Program-made: the position numbers and the translations under genes | The notes under the pieces: model-generated | The model's input: only the letters and a program-made list of their open reading frames with translations | Database searches by the model: none | Told to the model about the DNA's origin: nothing | Assembly (NCBI GenBank): GCA_963676345.2 | Contig: CAXXTS010000006.1 | Span: forward strand, 1 to 64,000 | From: G963665925 sp963676345 | GTDB lineage: Bacteria > Bacillota > Clostridia > Peptostreptococcales > Acidaminobacteraceae | DNA: 64,000 nucleotides | Direction of reading: 5' to 3' | Shown: one piece after another, positions 9,613-17,549 of the stretch | How positions within the stretch are numbered: position 1 is the first letter of the stretch | How the letters are laid out: the number at the start of each line of letters is the position of its first letter

Positions 9613-10489
9613 ATGATGTCAGTTTTGCAATTGAACGTGGTAAAACCCTTGGTATTGTTGGGAGTCAGGCTGCGGTAAATCAACGACTGGACGTGTCATT
9701 CTGAGGCTGCTTGAAGCAACGGGTGGCGAAATTTTATATGAAGGTAAAAATATCTGTGATCTTGGCAAGCATGAAATGCGGGAGCTGCGTAAAGAGCTTC
9801 AGATTATTTTTCAGGATCCCTTTTCGTCTCTTGACCCGCGTATGACGGTTTCAGAAATTATTGAAGAGCCCATTAAGCTCAACAATTTGATTCCAGACAA
9901 GACAAAGCGGTTTGAGCGGGTGCTTGAACTGATGGATCTGGTCGGGCTTTCAAGACGCCTAATCAATACCTATCCCCACGAACTCGATGGGGGGCGTCGC
10001 CAGAGAATAGGCATTGCCAGAGCCCTGGCACTCAATACGAAGTTTATTGTATGTGACGAGCCCGTGTCTGCGCTGGATGTTTCCATTCAGGCGCAGATTC
10101 TGAACCTGATGAATGAACTGCAAAAGAAACTGGGCCTGACATACATTTTTATTACCCATGACTTGTCCGTTGTGAATCACTTTTCGGATGAAATTGCTGT
10201 AATGTATTTGGGCAAACTCATTGAAAAGGCTTCTGCGGAGGACTTATTTGATAGACCTGTACATCCTTATACACAAGCCCTTCTTTCAGCTATTCCAAGA
10301 CCGTCACTAGACCGTAAAATGGACAAGATTATTTTAAAAGGTGAAATCACTTCACCCATCAATCCAAAGCCGGTGTGCCGTTTTGCAAATCGCTGTATTT
10401 ATGCTGAGGATATCTGTCATAATGAAGAACCTGAGCTTGAAGAAATTGCACCAGATCATTTTGTGGCGTGTCACTTGTTTAAAGAGTAA
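9606..10489 (+). pseudogene. OppF/DppF-type peptide ABC transporter ATPase, 5'-truncated and frameshifted
   Basis: The coding sequence starts at the junction with VDDVSFAIERGKTLGIVG. The frame breaks at about 9660-9663, where one G appears to be missing from a G run. Restoring one base gives GESGCGKSTTGR, the expected Walker A, and then LRLLEATGGEILYEGK in the lower frame. From there the protein is complete: Q-loop IIFQDPFSSLDPRM, Walker B FIVCDEPVSALDVS, switch ITHDLSVV and the C-terminal oligopeptide-transporter domain (HPYTQALLSAIPRP, then CRFANRC). The signature reads ELDGGRRQRIG where SGGQRQRIG is usual, so the Ser is replaced by Asp. It may be a true pseudogene or carry a sequencing error. 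The first 15-30 codons are lost at the junction. Confidence 0.85.
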
Positions 10490-10558
10490 TGGCTATAGAC
10501 AATTCTCTCCAAGATTTGTTTTTATAATTGAGAGTGCTCTGCTGTGCGCTTTCACAAA

Positions 10559-10609
10559 ATAGGACCTTGACTGGGGAATGTATACCAGCCAAGGTCCTAT
10601 TGTCTTTGT
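10559..10609 (+). terminator. Intrinsic terminator after oppF
   Basis: A 16-bp stem (ATAGGACCTTGACTGG paired with CCAGCCAAGGTCCTAT, one mismatch) around a 10-base loop, followed by TGTCTTTGTTTG. Confidence 0.75.
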
Positions 10610-10694
10610 TTGTTCATGTCCGTTCTAGAAGTGCTTTGCATTTAGCGCGTTGTCCACTTGAAGAAGCGGGTATGTTTTTCAAGTTCATAAGACT

Positions 10695-11123
10695 TTAATC
10701 ATAGTACTGGTAGTTAGAAGCCCCACCTGAGTGCATGCTGACGCCTGAAAGGTTGAAGTGTCCCTTCATGTACTTTTTCATGGCCTCGATATAGAGGGTG
10801 CGCGTTGCTGGAAAGAGCAAACTGAAGCCGAATAAATCCGTTAATATGCCCGGTGTTAAGAGCAATATACCACCGATTAGCACACATAGACCGTGCAGGA
10901 GTTCACCTGCGGGCATGCGGCCAGTATTCAGTTCAGCTTGAATTGCAGTAAGCACACGCCTGCCTTGATCTTTAGCAAAGTAAGCGCCGACAATGCCTGT
11001 TATAATAATCAGTGCCAGTGTTGTAAGTGCTGATGTTCGCGCTGCGAGTTCTAGGAGTATAGAGAGCTCGATAAATGGAATTACTGTAAAAATGAGAAGC
11101 AGTTTTCCAAAATTAAATTTCAT
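10695..11123 (-). CDS. fxsA: FxsA-family membrane protein
   Basis: A 142-residue inner-membrane protein of the FxsA family: first helix LLLIFTVIPFIELSILLELA, second TTLALIIITGIVGAYFAKDQG, third LLHGLCVLIGGILLLTPGILTDLFGFSLLFP, and a hydrophilic C-terminal tail. The G-Y/F-x-x-LLxPGxxTDxxG pattern is diagnostic. FxsA in E. coli reduces exclusion of phage T7 by the F plasmid; its normal role is unknown. ATG at 11123 is preferred over 11132 because AAGGAT lies 7 bases upstream of it. It is transcribed alone, divergently from the diguanylate cyclase. Confidence 0.85.
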   Translation of the reverse strand: MKFNFGKLLLIFTVIPFIELSILLELAARTSALTTLALIIITGIVGAYFAKDQGRRVLTAIQAELNTGRMPAGELLHGLCVLIGGILLLTPGILTDLFGFSLLFPATRTLYIEAMKKYMKGHFNLSGVSMHSGGASNYQYYD

Positions 11124-11132
11124 AGGTGTCAT

Positions 11133-11430
11133 CCTTTACGATGGGTTCCGTTTTCCAATTTGGTTTTCGTAATAAAATGAATATCAATTGTCTGTATGAT
11201 ATTATTGTACAATATGTTTATTAAAAATATATGAATAAACCAGCCGGAAATGTGTCCATTTTGTATCAGTTTGGGATAAGTTGAGAAAGTGTGGACATAA
11301 AAGAAAGATATGCGAAATTATCCACAAGGTAAAAGACAAATTAAATTTTATGTAAATTATGTATCATATATAATATCAGTAGTATTTATTAGTAGAGATT
11401 CGGTATACGTCAGTTCAGGGGATGCGATCT
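11133..11430. promoter_or_regulatory. Divergent intergenic region with a TATAAT box
   Basis: An AT-rich spacer between divergent genes. A perfect TATAAT at 11369-11374 points toward the diguanylate cyclase gene, about 55 bases ahead of its start. No good -35 box is seen at the usual distance. Confidence 0.4.
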
Positions 11431-12543
11431 ATGGAGTTCTTTCTTAAATTCGACATTAACTTTTTTTCGGCCTTATTGCTCATTGTTTTGTATTTTACGA
11501 TGAAACTTAGAAATGAGACATACAGTACATCGAGCCGACTTTTTTTCAAGCTGCTCTGGATGGTGACTATTTTGCTTATGCTGGAAGTTCTTTCCTGGCT
11601 ATATGACGGTCGACCAGGATACTACCACCTCAACTACTTCTTGAACTGGATTTTTGCACTGTCGACATCGGTGGTTCCGTGTCTATGGGCCTGTTACATC
11701 GACTATCATATGTTTGAATCGTTTGAGCGTCTGCGTGCACGCTGGTTTTACATCTATCCATTTGTTCTGAACGCCTTACTGCTGGGCATAAACTTCTATA
11801 AACCCATTATATTTTCAGTTAGTGCACAGAATGTATATGGCCGCGAACCCGGCATGCTGATAATGGCCTTAATCAATTTGAGTGTCTTTGTATATATATC
11901 TAGTGTCGCTTATAAGGAACGAAAGCGCATCCAAAAAGAAGTGGTTTGGGTCATTTTGTTATATGTACTAATGCCCGTTGTAGTGGCCTTTCTTCAAACG
12001 GCACTCTTTGGCGTCTTTATTCTCTGGCCAACCATGGCCGTCACTGTGGTACTCACCTATATTTTTCTTGAAACCGTATCCACTTCGAGGGACTATTTGA
12101 CGGGCCTGCTTACCCGAAGTCGTGTGGATGGGTATTTGGAGTATTTGATTAACCATGACAAGCCTTTTCTGATTGTGATGATCGATCTCGATAAATTCAA
12201 ACAAATCAATGATACATATGGCCATCTTGAAGGCGACCAGGCCCTGAAACAATTTGCAGGGGTTCTCAGGCGGGCATTTGTGGGTGAAAGGCTCATTGGG
12301 CGATACGCCGGGGACGAGTTTATTGTCATTTTGGAAAAGCATACGCGCGTACAAATGCAGGTCTGTATGCAGGACATTCGGGAAGAAATGAAAACCCTGT
12401 ATGCCGATGGCAGTTTAAAATTTGAGGTTTCCTTTAGCTATGGCTACTATGAACGTGAATTAAAAACACCTGTGACATACACCGAGGTGGTTGGTTGTGC
12501 TGATGAGAGCATGTATTTGCAAAAAAAATCAAAAGAGTATTAG
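11431..12543 (+). CDS. Membrane diguanylate cyclase (AGDEF active site)
   Basis: Makes cyclic di-GMP from two GTP. The N-terminal 210 residues contain about seven hydrophobic helices and probably form a membrane sensor. The GGDEF domain follows: DYLTGLLTRSRVDGYLEY start, metal and substrate residues MIDLDKFKQINDTYGH, and the active-site loop GRYAGDEF near residue 293. The motif is AGDEF, a functional variant common in real cyclases. No upstream RxxD inhibitory site is visible. ATG at 11431 is preferred because AGGGG lies 9 bases upstream; an in-frame ATG at 11422 overlaps that site. The C-terminal ADESMYLQKKSK helix is slightly diverged from ADxALYxAK. Confidence 0.85.
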   Translation: MEFFLKFDINFFSALLLIVLYFTMKLRNETYSTSSRLFFKLLWMVTILLMLEVLSWLYDGRPGYYHLNYFLNWIFALSTSVVPCLWACYIDYHMFESFERLRARWFYIYPFVLNALLLGINFYKPIIFSVSAQNVYGREPGMLIMALINLSVFVYISSVAYKERKRIQKEVVWVILLYVLMPVVVAFLQTALFGVFILWPTMAVTVVLTYIFLETVSTSRDYLTGLLTRSRVDGYLEYLINHDKPFLIVMIDLDKFKQINDTYGHLEGDQALKQFAGVLRRAFVGERLIGRYAGDEFIVILEKHTRVQMQVCMQDIREEMKTLYADGSLKFEVSFSYGYYERELKTPVTYTEVVGCADESMYLQKKSKEY

Positions 12544-12644
12544 GAATTTGGGAACTTTTTTGTGTGCGCCGTCGTCTTAATAGTGAAACGCTTAAAAAAT
12601 AGCACTTCATTTTGAAATGCTTAAAGTATATTAGGAGGACTAAA

Positions 12645-13421
12645 ATGCATAAATTTTTAAATAGGAAAATCGCAGCACTACTGATTGGAATGACACTCTT
12701 ATCGACCGGTTCCGCCTTTGCAGGCGTGCAGTCTGTAGCGGTTAGACCCAAACTTATTTCAGCAGAAGTTACAGCAGGGGAACTAGAACAGGTTATGGAC
12801 TCAACTGCTATTAAGCAGTACTATAATGGTTCACTCATGTACAATGACGAAGTGATTAGTGAGACGCTTACAGTAACGCAGTTTAATGGCGTAAAACTGG
12901 TTCCAGTAAAAGCGGTTTTAGAAGCGCTTGGCTATACAATTGAAAGAGACGTGAATACAGACCGTCTTGAGATTAGAAAAGGGGCCCAGTGGACAGCGAT
13001 TACGGTGGGAAAGAATGCCTACACAAAGAACCGTATGGCACCAGTAAAGCTGAGTAGCCCACCGCTTGATTTAGGGGGCAATGTTTATGTACCAGCTGAG
13101 TTTTTGGTTGAAATACTGGGCATTAACACGCGTGTTGAAGAAGGCAATCTGATTCTTTCAGATTATGAAGCGGTCATTCATACAGGCTATATTGCCGATA
13201 TCCGCTATGATGAGACAGGCACCCAGACCTTGACGCTGAGTACAAGTAAAGACTCTGCTGAAATGAATGAAATTACGATTGTGCATACATCAAATGCTTA
13301 CACTTACTATAATACCGATGTGGAAATTGGCGCCTATGTCCATGTGGCATCGCCCCTGGTGACCACAATGAGTTTTCCAGCTCAAACGGCTGGATATATT
13401 GTATACAGTGTGAATCAGTAG
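12645..13421 (+). CDS. Secreted copper-amine-oxidase-N-like domain protein
   Basis: A 258-residue exported protein. A perfect AGGAGG lies 8 bases before ATG 12645, deciding the start. The signal peptide is KFLNRKIAALLIGMTLLSTGSAFAG. Residues about 65-155 match the copper amine oxidase N-terminal-like domain widespread in Clostridia (VKLVPVKAVLEALGYTIERD, then PPLDLGGNVYVPAEFLVEILG), which in these bacteria is a non-catalytic extracellular module. The last 80 residues are beta-rich and of unknown type. The gene is monocistronic, with a strong terminator behind it. Confidence 0.8.
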   Translation: MHKFLNRKIAALLIGMTLLSTGSAFAGVQSVAVRPKLISAEVTAGELEQVMDSTAIKQYYNGSLMYNDEVISETLTVTQFNGVKLVPVKAVLEALGYTIERDVNTDRLEIRKGAQWTAITVGKNAYTKNRMAPVKLSSPPLDLGGNVYVPAEFLVEILGINTRVEEGNLILSDYEAVIHTGYIADIRYDETGTQTLTLSTSKDSAEMNEITIVHTSNAYTYYNTDVEIGAYVHVASPLVTTMSFPAQTAGYIVYSVNQ

Positions 13422-13475
13422 GCCGTGTGTGAATAATATGAGGATTTTTTAGAAAAATCACGAAAGTCTTATTGT

Positions 13476-13510
13476 AACAGCCTGTCGAGTCTTGTCGACA
13501 GGCTGTTTTC
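13476..13510 (+). terminator. Intrinsic terminator
   Basis: A 13-bp perfect stem AACAGCCTGTCGA / TCGACAGGCTGTT followed by TTTTC ends the preceding gene. Confidence 0.85.
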
Positions 13511-13532
13511 ATGTATGAATTTATTTTTATAT

Positions 13533-13560
13533 TTGACAAGAGTAAAGTTCTTGCTATAAT
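13533..13560 (+). promoter_or_regulatory. Sigma-A promoter of the LacI-family regulator
   Basis: Perfect TTGACA at 13533-13538 and perfect TATAAT at 13555-13560 with a 16-base spacer, directly upstream of the operator and rbsR. Confidence 0.85.
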
Positions 13561-13562
13561 CA

Positions 13563-13579
13563 AGGTAAACGTTTAACCT
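13563..13579 (+). promoter_or_regulatory. LacI-type operator 1 (autoregulation)
   Basis: AGGTAAACGTTTAACCT sits just behind the -10 box at the expected transcription start. It matches operator 2 upstream of rbsK except for one missing T. The central TAAACGTTTA is palindromic with the CG centre typical of LacI-family operators. A regulator bound here would block its own promoter. Confidence 0.8.
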
Positions 13580-13596
13580 AGGACGGTGAAATTCGA

Positions 13597-14598
13597 TTGA
13601 AAGTGACAATTAAGGACATTGCACGGCTGGCTGATGTATCTACTGCAACGGTTTCAAAGGTTGTCAATGGCAAAGACGAGAAAATATCCGCCGCAACACG
13701 TGCGCGTGTTATGGACATTATAGAAACATCGGGATACGTACCGAATAGGATTGCAAGTTCAATGGTCACAAAAAAGACCAAAACACTTGGGTTGATTATT
13801 CCTGACATAACCAATCCTTTCTTTCCAGAGCTGGCAAGAGGGGTTGAAGATGTGGCAAACAAGGAAGGCTATACGCTGATTCTATGCAATTCAGACAATA
13901 GTCTTGAGAAGGAAGATGCCTACATTGACATGCTCCAGGAGAAAATGGTCGACGGCATTATTTTTACCGCTTCAAGCAGTCGAACAGAGGTTGGAACGGC
14001 CTTGAAGCGTGTTCGTATTCCCGTCATTACGGTTGATCGTGATATAGATGGGCATAAAAGTCAGCGAAAAATCGTGGTCGATAATGAGGACGGTGCATTT
14101 GAAGCTGTGACCTATATGCTGGAACGTGGCTACCATAAAATTTATCATATTTCAGGACCTATGACTTCAAAGCCGGCCCAGCAAAGATACCGGGGCTACT
14201 TAAGGGCACATGAAGAAAAAGGTCTTACACCGCCGAGTGGGCATTTGCTTTCAGGCACCTACACGGGTGAATGGGGCGTTCAGGGCGTTAATAAGCTAGT
14301 GGAGCATCAGGTTGATTTTGACGGCATTTTTTGCGGAAATGATTTGATTGCACTCGGCGCATTAAAGGCACTACATCATCATGGTGTGGATGTACCGAAT
14401 ACAGTTGGTCTTATTGGGTATGATGATATTTATATGGCACAGATGGTCAGTCCAGAGCTGACAACGGTTAAGCAGCCTAATTATGAAATGGGCTATCAGG
14501 CAGGAAAACTCCTGATCGGCATGATTCAAGGCGATAATGATACGCCCGCGCTGAGTCCGCTCAAAACACATTTGATTGTACGGGGGACGACGCGTTAG
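13597..14598 (+). CDS. rbsR: LacI-family transcriptional regulator of the ribose operon
   Basis: A 333-residue repressor. The N-terminal helix-turn-helix reads VTIKDIARLADVSTATVSKVVNG with the hinge helix VPNRIASSMVTKK; residues 62-333 form a periplasmic-binding-protein-like sensor domain (LGLIIPDITNPFFPELARGVED). The start is TTG at 13597, giving the usual MKVTIKDIA beginning. It is encoded directly upstream of rbsK and the same operator occurs in front of both, so it very likely represses both units until ribose or a derivative is present. The name rbsR is inferred from context. Confidence 0.85.
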   Translation: MKVTIKDIARLADVSTATVSKVVNGKDEKISAATRARVMDIIETSGYVPNRIASSMVTKKTKTLGLIIPDITNPFFPELARGVEDVANKEGYTLILCNSDNSLEKEDAYIDMLQEKMVDGIIFTASSSRTEVGTALKRVRIPVITVDRDIDGHKSQRKIVVDNEDGAFEAVTYMLERGYHKIYHISGPMTSKPAQQRYRGYLRAHEEKGLTPPSGHLLSGTYTGEWGVQGVNKLVEHQVDFDGIFCGNDLIALGALKALHHHGVDVPNTVGLIGYDDIYMAQMVSPELTTVKQPNYEMGYQAGKLLIGMIQGDNDTPALSPLKTHLIVRGTTR

Positions 14599-14601
14599 AA
14601 A

Positions 14602-14640
14602 CTGGGTACGAAAACGTACCCAGATAGATATATTTTTTTG
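14602..14640 (+). terminator. Probable terminator of rbsR
   Basis: Hairpin CTGGGTACG / CGTACCCAG followed, after about 9 bases, by a run of seven T. The gap before the T run makes it weaker than the others here. Confidence 0.5.
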
Positions 14641-14667
14641 AAAGGTTAAACGTTTAACCTATTTTAA
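14638..14667 (+). promoter_or_regulatory. rbsK promoter with operator 2 in its spacer
   Basis: TTGAAA at 14638-14643 and TTTTAA at 14662-14667 form a plausible promoter with an 18-base spacer. The 18-bp perfect palindrome AGGTTAAACGTTTAACCT (14643-14660) fills that spacer, a classical arrangement for repression by RbsR. Confidence 0.75.
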
Positions 14668-14724
14668 ATACTGGTTTACAGCGTAAATTTTAAATAGGAA
14701 CTTACGCAGAGGGGAGTGTACATC

Positions 14725-15645
14725 ATGAAGAAAATTGTTGTACTGGGTAGCTTGAACATGGACTTGGTGACGCGTGTACATAAAACACCCAAGGTTGGTG
14801 AGACCGTTCTTGGAGATGGATTTAATGAAATTCCCGGTGGCAAGGGGGCCAATCAGGCCGTTGCCATTGGCAAACTGGGCGGACATGTATCCATGATTGG
14901 GCGCGTGGGTAAGGACGACTTTGGCAAGAAGCTAAAAGATGCGCTTGAAAAGAACGGTGTTGACGGCGCGGGGGTTCTATACACAGATGAGGCACCAACG
15001 GGCACAGCGCTTATTATGGTCAATGATGATGGTGACAATTCCATTGTGGTGATTCCAGGCGCTAATTTTTCAATGCAGCCTGAAAACGTTTTACAAAGGG
15101 ATTTGGCAGGCAAAGATATATTGCTGGGTCAACTTGAAACCCCAATCGAAACCATTGAAGCAGCTTTTTCAAAAGCAAGAGAAATGGGACTGATGACCGT
15201 TTTAAACACTGCACCCGCGCAAGTCCTCTCGCCGGCGCTTATTTCAAATGTGGATGTGCTTGTTCCAAATGAAACGGAGTTTGAAATTTTGACAGGTCAC
15301 AGTGCAGAATCTGAAGAAGGCCTTGGAAAGGGTTCCAAGCTTTTATTTGAACTGGGAGTCAAAGAGCTGATTATCACCCTTGGAAAAGAGGGCGCCCTTT
15401 ATTTGAACCATGAAGGCAAGAGACACTACATGAGTGGATATAAGGTTGATGCGGTTGATACAACCGCTGCAGGAGATAGCTTCATCGGCGGCCTGCTCAC
15501 AGCACTTTCAAGAGGTGCGGATATAGAAGAAGCCATGGCATTTGCAATGAAGGTTGGTGCCGTAACAGTAACCAAACACGGGGCGCAGAGTTCGTTGCCA
15601 ACGCTTGCAGAAGTTGAGAGTTTTAAAGGAGTGAAGCGGAAATGA
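14725..15645 (+). CDS. rbsK: Ribokinase
   Basis: Phosphorylates ribose to ribose 5-phosphate in the cytoplasm. The 306-residue PfkB-family protein shows the N-terminal substrate motif GSLNMDLVTRV, the first signature GGKGANQAVAIGKLGG and the second signature VDTTAAGDSFIGGLL near residue 245, where Asp of AAGD is the catalytic base. The usual motif is DTTGAGD; here the first Gly of the anion hole is Ala. GAGGGGAG lies 9 bases before ATG 14725; an upstream in-frame GTG at 14716 overlaps that site. First gene of the rbsKDACB operon, overlapping rbsD by 4 bases. Confidence 0.95.
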   Translation: MKKIVVLGSLNMDLVTRVHKTPKVGETVLGDGFNEIPGGKGANQAVAIGKLGGHVSMIGRVGKDDFGKKLKDALEKNGVDGAGVLYTDEAPTGTALIMVNDDGDNSIVVIPGANFSMQPENVLQRDLAGKDILLGQLETPIETIEAAFSKAREMGLMTVLNTAPAQVLSPALISNVDVLVPNETEFEILTGHSAESEEGLGKGSKLLFELGVKELIITLGKEGALYLNHEGKRHYMSGYKVDAVDTTAAGDSFIGGLLTALSRGADIEEAMAFAMKVGAVTVTKHGAQSSLPTLAEVESFKGVKRK

Positions 15646-16040
15646 TGAAGGGCGGTTCTCTGCTCAATGCAGAAATAATCGAAGTCATAAGTAAAATGGG
15701 ACATACGGATGAAATTGCCATTGGGGATGCGGGTCTTCCAATTCCAGAAGGTGTTCAGCGCATTGATATAGCCTTGAAGGAAGGTGTACCTGGATTTATA
15801 GAAGTGCTGGAAACCCTGCTTGAGGTTTTTGAGTGCGAAGGCTATGTTCTGGCAGAAGAAATTCAGACAATGAACCCAGATGTTGCGGGCCAAGTTGAAG
15901 AACTGCTTAAAGACGTCCGTGCAGAGTTTGTACCCCATGAACTGTTCAAGGAAAAGACCAAGCGGGTTAAGGCTGTCATTCGTACGGGTGAATGCACGCC
16001 TTATGCAAATGTAATTTTAAAATCAGGCGTAATATTCTAA
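15642..16040 (+). CDS. rbsD: D-ribose pyranase
   Basis: Converts beta-pyranose ribose to the furanose form used by ribokinase. The 132-residue protein has the family motif MGHTDEIAIGDAGLPIP, with the conserved His at position 21, and the C-terminal RTGECTPYANVIL with the conserved Tyr and Asn of the active site. Length is standard. AAAGGAG precedes the start, which overlaps the ribokinase stop. Confidence 0.95.
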   Translation: MMKGGSLLNAEIIEVISKMGHTDEIAIGDAGLPIPEGVQRIDIALKEGVPGFIEVLETLLEVFECEGYVLAEEIQTMNPDVAGQVEELLKDVRAEFVPHELFKEKTKRVKAVIRTGECTPYANVILKSGVIF

Positions 16041-16053
16041 AGGATGTGGCAAG

Positions 16054-17547
16054 ATGCGAAATAAATTACTTGAAATGAAGCATGTTACCAAGACCTTTCC
16101 GGGTGTCAAAGCGCTTGATAATGTACATTTGAACGTCTACGAGGGACACGTAATGGCGCTCCTTGGAGAAAATGGTGCTGGAAAATCGACCCTGATGAAA
16201 ATTCTTTCGGGCGTTTATACCAAAACAGAAGGCACTATTCTTTACAAGGGCAAAGAAGCAGATATGAAAGGCCCAAAGGATGCTCAGGAGCTTGGAATAG
16301 CAATTATACATCAGGAGTTAAACCTCATTGAGGACATGTCTATTGGAGAAAATATCTTTCTTGGACGGGAGCCGAAAAAGGGGTTTGGCATCATCAACTG
16401 GTCAGCCCTGATGGCACAGTCAAAGGCACTGCTCGATAATTTAGGCATCGATATTGACCCTGGCAAAAAAGTGAAGCATTTTTCAATCGGCAATAAGCAG
16501 ATGTTTGAAATTGCCAAAGCCCTATCCCTCGATGCAGAACTGATTATTATGGATGAACCCACAGATGCCCTGACGGATCAGGAGACAGAGGCGCTGTTCA
16601 AGGTCATACGAGAGCTCAAGGCCGAAGGCAAGAGCATTGTGTATATATCCCACAGACTCAAAGAGATTTTCGAAATTTGTGATGATGTGACAGTCCTTAG
16701 AGATGGTCAGTTCATTGCTGAAAAATCAGTATCTGAAATCAACGAAGACATGCTGATTGAACTCATGGTGGGTCGAAAACTCGAAGAGCAGTACCCGTAC
16801 GTGGACACCAATACCGGGAGGGTGGTGCTTGAAGTAAAGGCCCTTGAAAATACTTTTGTGCATGATGTGAATTTTGAAATAAAAGCTGGTGAAATCCTTG
16901 GTATCGCAGGTTTGATGGGTGCGGGTAGAACTGAACTTGCCAAGACAATTTTTGGGCATTATCCTGTGAGATCTGGAAAGGTGAATCTAGAAGGCAAGCC
17001 TGTTCAGTTCAAAAATGAAAAGCAGGCAATCGAATCTGGCATTACCTATGTTTCTGAAGATAGAAAAAAAGATGGGCTCATCCTAGGCATGTCCGTACGC
17101 GAAAACATGTCTATGTCCTCCCTAAAACGTATTGCGCAAACGGGGGTCATCAACCACAAGCTGGAAATGGAAATTGCAGATGACTTTGTAAAGCAATTGT
17201 CCATTAAAACCCCATCACTTTCACAGCGCGTCAAGTTCCTCTCTGGAGGAAACCAGCAAAAGGTGAGTATTTCTAAGAGCCTAATGACAGAGCCTAAGGT
17301 TCTTATACTCGATGAGCCGACACGTGGGGTAGATGTTGGGGCAAAAAAAGAAATCTATGATTTGATGAATATTTTTAAGGAAAAAGGCATGGCCATCTTG
17401 ATGATTTCATCAGAGATACCAGAACTGCTGGGGATGTGTGACCGAATCATGGTCATGCATGAAGGAACTGTATCGGGTGTGATTCATAGAGATGGCGCCG
17501 ATCAGGAACGTATTATGAGACTAGCAGTTGGTTTGGGAAGGGAGTAA
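16054..17547 (+). CDS. rbsA: Ribose ABC transporter ATPase (two ABC domains)
   Basis: Drives ribose import at the inner face of the membrane. The 497-residue protein carries two fused ABC domains: the first with Walker A GENGAGKST and Walker B LIIMDEPTDALTD, the second with a degenerate Walker A (GLMGAGRTEL), signature LSGGNQQK and Walker B VLILDEPTRGVDVG. This asymmetric design is typical of carbohydrate-uptake CUT2 ATPases. In domain 1 the signature is FSIGNKQM instead of LSIGQQQM. It starts 13 bases after rbsD. Confidence 0.95.
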   Translation: MRNKLLEMKHVTKTFPGVKALDNVHLNVYEGHVMALLGENGAGKSTLMKILSGVYTKTEGTILYKGKEADMKGPKDAQELGIAIIHQELNLIEDMSIGENIFLGREPKKGFGIINWSALMAQSKALLDNLGIDIDPGKKVKHFSIGNKQMFEIAKALSLDAELIIMDEPTDALTDQETEALFKVIRELKAEGKSIVYISHRLKEIFEICDDVTVLRDGQFIAEKSVSEINEDMLIELMVGRKLEEQYPYVDTNTGRVVLEVKALENTFVHDVNFEIKAGEILGIAGLMGAGRTELAKTIFGHYPVRSGKVNLEGKPVQFKNEKQAIESGITYVSEDRKKDGLILGMSVRENMSMSSLKRIAQTGVINHKLEMEIADDFVKQLSIKTPSLSQRVKFLSGGNQQKVSISKSLMTEPKVLILDEPTRGVDVGAKKEIYDLMNIFKEKGMAILMISSEIPELLGMCDRIMVMHEGTVSGVIHRDGADQERIMRLAVGLGRE

Positions 17548-17549
17548 AC

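Noticed and set aside
9414..9704. 96-codon ORF bridging the MMPL gene and oppF
   Set aside because: Its first half is antisense to the MMPL gene and its second half is the start of oppF before the frameshift, so it is a product of the junction.
15426..15938. 170-codon minus-strand ORF
   Set aside because: Lies opposite rbsK and rbsD, both of which have complete family motifs.
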